Below, one piece after another: positions 59,009 through 64,000 of a DNA stretch of 64,000 nucleotides (the stretch's first letter is position 1; every line of letters begins with the position of its first letter). The stretch covers positions 1,674,001 through 1,738,000 of the forward strand of contig NC_020156.1 in NCBI RefSeq assembly GCF_000332115.1. Direction: 5' to 3'. A model generated the notes under the pieces. That model did no database searches. It had not been told where the DNA came from and saw only the letters and a list, made by a program, of their open reading frames with translations. The position numbers and the translations under genes were made by a program. The DNA comes from Nonlabens dokdonensis DSW-6 (GTDB taxonomy: Bacteria; Bacteroidota; Bacteroidia; Flavobacteriales; Flavobacteriaceae).

Positions 59009-60610
59009 TCACAAATTAAAAGTGTAATTCCTATCCCAGTTGGCCTGTAGTTGTACTACTTCTGGGAAGTATTCTACCTTTTCAGGCTGCCTGTTTTCTA
59101 AAAAGTTACCAGCGTCATACTTTCCATTTCCATTTGTATCATATACTATTCTCAAATAATAATCTCCTGGATCTAAATAAAAGAAGTCATAGGTTTCATT
59201 CTTTGTGACTGACTGCTCTGCAACGACACTTAAATCTTTTTTGACAACTTGAATGATGATCGGAAAAGAAGTGCCGCCGTTTAATTTTACACTTATGTTT
59301 CCTAAAGTGTTAGTTTTTTTAGTCGCATAATCATAGTTTAATGTATCAGTATTAAGTGCTCCATAAAAATCTGTAACTGCTCCAGGGAATAAGGTCATTT
59401 TATAGCGTTGATCTTCTTCTCGATCAAAGTCAAATATGACTTTGTTATTTAAACTGTCAAGTACGGTTGTAAATGCTACTGAAGTACTGTCTTTTTTTAT
59501 AAGGGTGATTAATTTATCATTAATAGAAACAACTGGAGTAGAGGTAGAAATGCTCGCTGGAGTACGTAATGAAAAAGCAGCTTCTTTCTTTACGGTCAAG
59601 CTATCCTTTTCCATTTCTTTGAGTCGTACATTAAATTCTTCCGGCTTTTCATTATTAAGCTGTGCGATCATGATGATAGAATCTTCCTTTATCGCTGGAC
59701 GGTACCAATATTGTAGTGTGTCTTTTTTCTCTAATTTAGTTATCCTGCTCTTTTCAATAAGTGAGGCATCAAAAGGGGTTACTTGAAGACTGTCTACGTT
59801 ACCAGTATATGCTAAATATAGTCGGGAAGCAGCTTGCTGAGTAATTTTTTTGATTTCAGAATCAGCTTCTTGTTGATACATTCTGATTTCGTATTGTTGA
59901 TCAGTAGGGATGATAATGTCTTCAGATATAAAACCGATTTTATCCCTGTTGGGATCAAAACGCAAGTCGCTATTTTCTTCTTTAAGCGCCACCATTTTAT
60001 AAGTTCCTTCTTTAAGGTTTTCCATAGTAAATGTAGTAAGGCTGTCTAAGGTGTTCAACACATATCGAGGCGCTTCTTTATAAATGATGCTGTCTGTATA
60101 TTCTTCATTGATTTCATAAAGCATGACGCTTATAAAATCGTCGGTTTCAAAATCTAGCGCGTCTGTAACTTTGCCTTTTAAGGTTAATGAATCGATCACT
60201 TCACCAGTACTAAAAACATACTTGAAAAATGGATAAGGATTAGTCTCATTATTATCTACAATACTTTCCCCAAAATTGAGGACATACGTAGTGTTGTCTT
60301 GTAAAGTGTCCGTAATTTCTATAGTAATTTTTTTAGACGGACTTCCTTGAGGGGAAATTATAGGGCGCGACTTTAAAGGTGGAGAGATGACCAGTTGTTT
60401 TTGTAAGTCATTTAATTTTACAAACTCGTCAAACTCGATCTCTATGATCTGTTTCTTGAAATTTCTAGTATAATTGTCAGGAAATATCCTCAAAATAACT
60501 GGCGGCTCTTCATCTACAGGACCACCAGTAGGTGAGCCTCTTTTAGCGCATTGAATTAAGGTCAATGCAATACATAAAGCTATAGTTATATATAATAAGT
60601 TCTTTTTCAT
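59009..60610 (-). CDS. lipoprotein with N-terminal Ig-like (Big_5) domain, 533 aa
   Basis: Lipobox LIQC (Cys about residue 19), then AKRGSPTGGPVDEEPPVILRIFPDNYTRNFKKQIIEIEFDEF, the usual start of flavobacterial Ig-like (SbsA-type Big_5) lipoproteins. Further beta-rich modules follow, including a repeat of Ig-like type at ~110-250 (FVISEDIIIPT; GTYKMVALKEENSDLRFDPNRDKIGF) and a C-terminal strand set with YDTNGNGKYDAGNFLENRQPEKVEYFPE. Membership is clear; function unknown. I use the ATG at 60610, not the one at 60631, since it fits the signal peptide. Confidence 0.9.
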   Translation of the reverse strand: MKKNLLYITIALCIALTLIQCAKRGSPTGGPVDEEPPVILRIFPDNYTRNFKKQIIEIEFDEFVKLNDLQKQLVISPPLKSRPIISPQGSPSKKITIEITDTLQDNTTYVLNFGESIVDNNETNPYPFFKYVFSTGEVIDSLTLKGKVTDALDFETDDFISVMLYEINEEYTDSIIYKEAPRYVLNTLDSLTTFTMENLKEGTYKMVALKEENSDLRFDPNRDKIGFISEDIIIPTDQQYEIRMYQQEADSEIKKITQQAASRLYLAYTGNVDSLQVTPFDASLIEKSRITKLEKKDTLQYWYRPAIKEDSIIMIAQLNNEKPEEFNVRLKEMEKDSLTVKKEAAFSLRTPASISTSTPVVSINDKLITLIKKDSTSVAFTTVLDSLNNKVIFDFDREEDQRYKMTLFPGAVTDFYGALNTDTLNYDYATKKTNTLGNISVKLNGGTSFPIIIQVVKKDLSVVAEQSVTKNETYDFFYLDPGDYYLRIVYDTNGNGKYDAGNFLENRQPEKVEYFPEVVQLQANWDRNYTFNL

Positions 60611-60756
60611 CTGTTGATTTAACGGTTGCAATTTAAGATGATTGTTTCAAATTGATATATTAATTGGATTAGTTTATAAAAAACCAATTGGAAAATGGTG
60701 TATTAATCATTGGAAGTGAATTATCAATATTGCTACACTATAATAAAGGCAAAAAG

Positions 60757-60784
60757 AATCCCTGCAAAGTGTTTTGCAAGGATT
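60757..60784 (-). terminator. clpX terminator
   Basis: Minus strand AATCCTTGCAAA pairs with TTTGCAGGGATT (one mismatch), followed by CTTTTTG. Confidence 0.7.
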
Positions 60785-60812
60785 GATATAATGGTTTATT
60801 CTCTGATGTCAA

Positions 60813-62048
60813 TTAACTCACCGCTTTAAGCTTTTGAATAGCGCTCTTATTTAATTTAGAAGCGGCATACTCTGCAGTAACGACCAGTTCTTTGTCATTT
60901 CCACCAGGCATGTCAAACATCGCATCAGTTAAAATGGCTTCACATAACGAGCGTAAACCACGAGCTCCTAGTTTGTACTCAATCGCTTTTTCTACGATAT
61001 AAGTAAGTGCCTCGTCGGTAATAGTGAACGCTATGTCGTCCATATCAAACAGTTTTTGATACTGTTTAATAATAGCATTTTTAGGCTCTGTAAGTATGGC
61101 TCTTAGAGTTCCTGCATCGAGAGGATTCATGTAAGTTAATACAGGTAAACGACCTATTATTTCAGGAATCATCCCAAAGTCTTTTACGTCTTTAGGAATA
61201 ATGTACTGAAGTAAGTTGTCTTTTTGAACGACTCCATCGTTAGACATACTGGCACTAAAACCTACTGCTTGCATGTTTAACCTTTTACGTATTACTTTTT
61301 CAATACCGTCAAAAGCTCCACCAGCAATAAACAAGATGTTCTCTGTATTTACTTCAATAAACTTTTGATCAGGATGCTTACGACCACCTTTGGGCGGCAC
61401 ATTTACAACGGTTCCTTCTAATAATTTAAGTAAACCTTGCTGTACACCTTCTCCAGACACGTCTCTTGTGATAGATGGATTATCGCTTTTACGAGCGATT
61501 TTATCTACCTCATCTATAAAAACGATTCCTGTTTGCGCTTTTTCTAGGTTATAGTCTGCGGCTTGTAGCAATCTGGTAAGAATACTTTCCACATCTTCTC
61601 CTACATAACCAGCCTCTGTAAGAACGGTAGCGTCTACTATTGCAAGCGGTACGTTTAACATTCTCGCAATGGTTTTTGCGATGAGTGTTTTTCCTGTTCC
61701 CGTTTGCCCTACCATCATGATGTTAGATTTTTGAATCTCAACATCATCATCGGTATCTTTTTGAAGCAGTCTTTTGTAGTGATTGTACACGGCAACTGAC
61801 ATTACCTTTTTTGTAAACTCTTGACCTATGATATATTCATCAAGAAAAGCCTTTATTGCTTTAGGCTTTTTAAGGTCTAATTCTTCTTTAGAAACTCCAG
61901 CTTTATCAACGTTTGTATCTTCCAGCACAATACCATGTGCTTGCTCTATACAACGATCACAAATATGTGCGTCTAGTCCTGCGATAAGCAAATTAGTCTC
62001 TGCTTTATTGCGGCCACAAAAGCTACATTCTAGTTGTTCTTTACTCAT
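60813..62048 (-). CDS. clpX: ATP-dependent Clp protease ATP-binding subunit ClpX
   Basis: AAA+ unfoldase that feeds ClpP. N-terminal zinc-binding domain with Cys8, Cys11, Cys30, Cys33; Walker A GQTGTGKT at 113-120; Walker [11 protein letters not shown]; the GYVG pore loop in AGYVGEDVE; and an IGF-like loop position reading GRKHPDQKF nearby. Length 411 is usual. Behind clpP, with a 115-bp gap containing a palindrome copy. Confidence 0.97.
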   Translation of the reverse strand: MSKEQLECSFCGRNKAETNLLIAGLDAHICDRCIEQAHGIVLEDTNVDKAGVSKEELDLKKPKAIKAFLDEYIIGQEFTKKVMSVAVYNHYKRLLQKDTDDDVEIQKSNIMMVGQTGTGKTLIAKTIARMLNVPLAIVDATVLTEAGYVGEDVESILTRLLQAADYNLEKAQTGIVFIDEVDKIARKSDNPSITRDVSGEGVQQGLLKLLEGTVVNVPPKGGRKHPDQKFIEVNTENILFIAGGAFDGIEKVIRKRLNMQAVGFSASMSNDGVVQKDNLLQYIIPKDVKDFGMIPEIIGRLPVLTYMNPLDAGTLRAILTEPKNAIIKQYQKLFDMDDIAFTITDEALTYIVEKAIEYKLGARGLRSLCEAILTDAMFDMPGGNDKELVVTAEYAASKLNKSAIQKLKAVS

Positions 62049-62136
62049 ATCTTTGTTTTGATGTCCAAGTGAACACCGATTAAAGTAGGTAGTATTCTTA
62101 ATTGTTAGAATTTACTACTTTTATTTGTTGTGTTTC

Positions 62137-62152
62137 CGCTTTCGCGAAAGCG
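62137..62152. repeat. CGCTTTCGCGAAAGCG palindrome, copy 17
   Basis: Exact copy between clpP and clpX, 12 bases after the clpP stop. Confidence 0.95.
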
Positions 62153-62163
62153 AGATCATTATA

Positions 62164-62838
62164 TTAATCTCTTCTCAATACTTCATCAATCATTCCGTAC
62201 TCCTTAGCCTCGTCTGCCTTCATCCAGTAATCACGATCAGAATCTGCATAGACTTTATCATAAGTTTGTTTAGAATGCTTTGCAATGATGGTATATAATT
62301 CTTCTCTAAGCTTCACTACCTCGCGAGCGGTAATTTCTATATCGCTTGCCTGACCTTGCGCTCCACTAGAAACTTGATGTATCATGACACGACTATGAGG
62401 TAAAGCACTACGTTTACCATCTGCTCCAGCACATAATAAAACTGCGCCCATACTTGCAGCCATACCGGTACAAATAGTTGCAACGTCTGGTTTGATAAAC
62501 TGCATCGTATCGTAGATGCCTAGTCCTGCGTAAACGCTACCACCTGGCGAATTGATATATATCTGAATGTCTTTATTAGCATCTGCACTTTCTAGAAAGA
62601 GCAACTGCGCTTGTATAATGTTTGCTACTTGATCATTTACTCCAGTTCCCATAAAAATGATGCGATCCATCATTAAACGAGAGAAAACATCCATAGCAAG
62701 AACATTCATCTGGCGTTCTTCTATGATGTTAGGAGTCAAGTTAGTTGGGTACATGCTACCCATTATTTTATCGTAATACATGGAGTTTACTCCTTGATCT
62801 TTTACGGCAAATTTTTCAAATTCTTTAGCTATATCCAT
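62164..62838 (-). CDS. clpP: ATP-dependent Clp protease proteolytic subunit ClpP
   Basis: Serine peptidase; catalytic triad Ser129 (GMAASMG), His154 (SRVMIHQ) and Asp202 (DSDRDYW). INSPGGSVYAGLGIYDTM precedes it. 224 residues, with a ~30-residue N-terminal extension before YPTNLTPNIIEER that is normal for Bacteroidota. Order tig-clpP-clpX on the minus strand; a terminator lies between tig and clpP, so clpP probably has its own promoter. Confidence 0.97.
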   Translation of the reverse strand: MDIAKEFEKFAVKDQGVNSMYYDKIMGSMYPTNLTPNIIEERQMNVLAMDVFSRLMMDRIIFMGTGVNDQVANIIQAQLLFLESADANKDIQIYINSPGGSVYAGLGIYDTMQFIKPDVATICTGMAASMGAVLLCAGADGKRSALPHSRVMIHQVSSGAQGQASDIEITAREVVKLREELYTIIAKHSKQTYDKVYADSDRDYWMKADEAKEYGMIDEVLRRD

Positions 62839-62863
62839 TTGGTAATATTACTTTTTATTGATC

Positions 62864-62905
62864 TAAAAAGGCGTTAACTAATTGATAAAAAAGTCAACGC
62901 CTAAA
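62864..62905 (-). terminator. tig terminator
   Basis: Minus strand AGGCGTTGACT pairs with AGTTAACGCCT (one mismatch), followed by TTTTTAG. Confidence 0.7.
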
Positions 62906-62921
62906 GATAGCCTATACTTAT

Positions 62922-62938
62922 TCCTTCCCAAAGGGAAG
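62922..62938. repeat. short inverted repeat CTTCCC-AA-GGGAAG
   Basis: Between tig and clpP; similar in composition to the CCCTTCC/GGAAGGG repeat at 6980. Confidence 0.4.
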
Positions 62939-63021
62939 AACATTTTAAAACTGCGAGATGCAATTTTTAGATTTATTATCTATTGTTGCAATAACACAAT
63001 CAATAGAATGAGGTCATTATT

Positions 63022-64000
63022 TTAAGCGTCGTAAGCTTCTTTAATGAACTCTTCATAGGTTAATTCTTTCTTTTTAAGCTTTGCGTTTTCTTTGAAAAAC
63101 TTCAACATTTTTTCATTTTGAAGTTGCTCGCTCATACGCTTTACTTCCTCTTGGTTGCTCATGATACGAGCAACTACTTGATCTACTTCTTCATCAGTAG
63201 CGTCAGTATGACCGTATTGTGCCATTTGTGCTTTGATCATGGTGCGGGAATAGTCTTGAAGGTCTTCAAATTTAAGTTGAAGGTCTTCATTATTCTTAAC
63301 GATATTAGATTCTATCAACTGGTAACGCAACCCTTTTTCAGAGCGCTCGTATTCTGCAGCAGCTTCTTCTTCGGTTAATTCGTTTTCACCATTGTTTGCG
63401 ATCCATTTTTTAAGGAAATCGGCAGGTAAATCAAATTTTGTGTTTTCAATTAAAGATTCTGTAACGTCAGTTAGAAGTTTTTGATCAGTTTGCTGTGCAA
63501 ATTGCTTTCCAGCATCTTCACGCAACTTTTCTTTAAGTTCTTCTTCACTATTTACGGCTCCTGGACCGAATAGTTTATCGTAAAACTCTTGATTAAGCTC
63601 TGCTTTCTCACGTTCATTTACTTCAGTAATTTCAAACTGAACAGAAACGTTAAGATCTTTGGCTTTATCGTGCTCAATTTTCAGGCTGCTAGCAAGATCG
63701 TGGTCTTCGTTAAAAAGGCCTTTAGTTTTAAGTTCTAAAGTGTCTCCTACTTTAGCACCTACAAACTTCTTTAAGTTAGACTTTCCTTTGATCTTAGAGG
63801 TTGAGAAGGTAGCATCTACATTGATTTCTTCTTCATCATTTCTAAAAACACCAGTAACTTCGTCACCTTCTGCAACTTCTTTCTTTGCGATCAGTTTACC
63901 ATAGTTCTCACGTATGCGATCTATTTGATCGTTGATGGTTTTATCATCTGTTTTAATCTCGTATTGAGTAATGGCTTTTTTACCTTTTACATCAACTTCA
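63022..64000 (-). CDS. tig: trigger factor, C-terminal part
   Basis: Ribosome-associated chaperone and peptidyl-prolyl isomerase. The frame is open to base 64000, so the N-terminus lies outside the window. Visible order: end of the ribosome-binding domain region (ITQYEIKTDDKTINDQIDRIRENYGKLI), then the chaperone domain through FGPGAVNSEEELKEKLREDAGKQFAQQ to the C-terminal arm ending LTYEEFIKEAYDA. In Bacteroidota the PPIase domain is reduced or absent, and I see no clear FKBP motif here either. Confidence 0.93.
   Translation of the reverse strand, partial: EVDVKGKKAITQYEIKTDDKTINDQIDRIRENYGKLIAKKEVAEGDEVTGVFRNDEEEINVDATFSTSKIKGKSNLKKFVGAKVGDTLELKTKGLFNEDHDLASSLKIEHDKAKDLNVSVQFEITEVNEREKAELNQEFYDKLFGPGAVNSEEELKEKLREDAGKQFAQQTDQKLLTDVTESLIENTKFDLPADFLKKWIANNGENELTEEEAAAEYERSEKGLRYQLIESNIVKNNEDLQLKFEDLQDYSRTMIKAQMAQYGHTDATDEEVDQVVARIMSNQEEVKRMSEQLQNEKMLKFFKENAKLKKKELTYEEFIKEAYDA

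Noticed and set aside
1552-62152. The 16-bp palindrome as an intrinsic terminator
   Set aside because: It occurs inside coding regions of genes such as tsaB and leuS, lacks T-runs, and real terminators are present separately close to several copies.

Overview
The window is a 64 kb piece of an AT-rich chromosome from a marine-type member of the Flavobacteriaceae (Bacteroidota). The evidence is the gliding genes gldE and gldD next to mutY and ssb, type IX secretion (T9SS) sorting domains of type A (left end) and type B, a PorP/SprF-like protein, many lipoproteins with a short lipobox, the absence of Shine-Dalgarno sequences, and promoters of the TTTG-N19-TAnnTTTG type. A Nonlabens- or Dokdonia-like genus is a guess from general appearance only.

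Layout. 1-8.6 kb: envelope genes, comprising the end of a T9SS-secreted protein, two related lipoproteins, a coiled-coil secreted protein, a TPR-CHAT protease-like protein with a C-terminal membrane anchor, a thioesterase, and small lipoproteins including one apparent truncated remnant. 8.6-14.5 kb: a conserved block of rng, a 30-residue basic protein, HU, and then divergently mutY-ssb-gldE-gldD. 14.5-27 kb: accessory and metabolic genes, including a DMT exporter, a TetR-SDR pair sharing an operator, a sortilin-like BNR protein, a cyclase, a toxin-antitoxin pair and a membrane-bound MutS-like ATPase. A candidate small RNA lies at 16.57-16.65 kb. 27-32 kb: a large type B T9SS cargo protein, an rRNA/tRNA methyltransferase and PorP/SprF. 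32-34 kb: a NifU-like protein, dodecin and tsaB. 34-41.5 kb: a six-gene MacB-type efflux operon (ATPase, two permeases, two adaptors, TolC) ending in tsaB. 41.6-46.8 kb: the cytochrome c oxidase tail (ctaB, two subunit III genes, subunit IV, SCO, DUF420). 47-50 kb: leuS with unusual insertions. 50.5-53.3 kb: ftsX, DUF3098, uppP and DinB. 53.4-57.2 kb: a pair of M16 proteases with extra envelope domains. 58-58.9 kb: rplU-rpmA. 59-64 kb: an Ig-like lipoprotein, then clpX, clpP and a partial tig.

The most striking non-genic signal is a perfect 16-bp palindrome, CGCTTTCGCGAAAGCG, present 17 times exactly and twice in slightly changed form, about once per 3.4 kb. It lies both between genes and inside reading frames. 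In coding sequence it is read in only two of the three frames, giving RFRES or (F)AFAKA, and in two proteins it supplies the Ala-Lys-Ala signal-peptide cleavage site. I see no CRISPR array, prophage, insertion sequence, tRNA or rRNA in the window.
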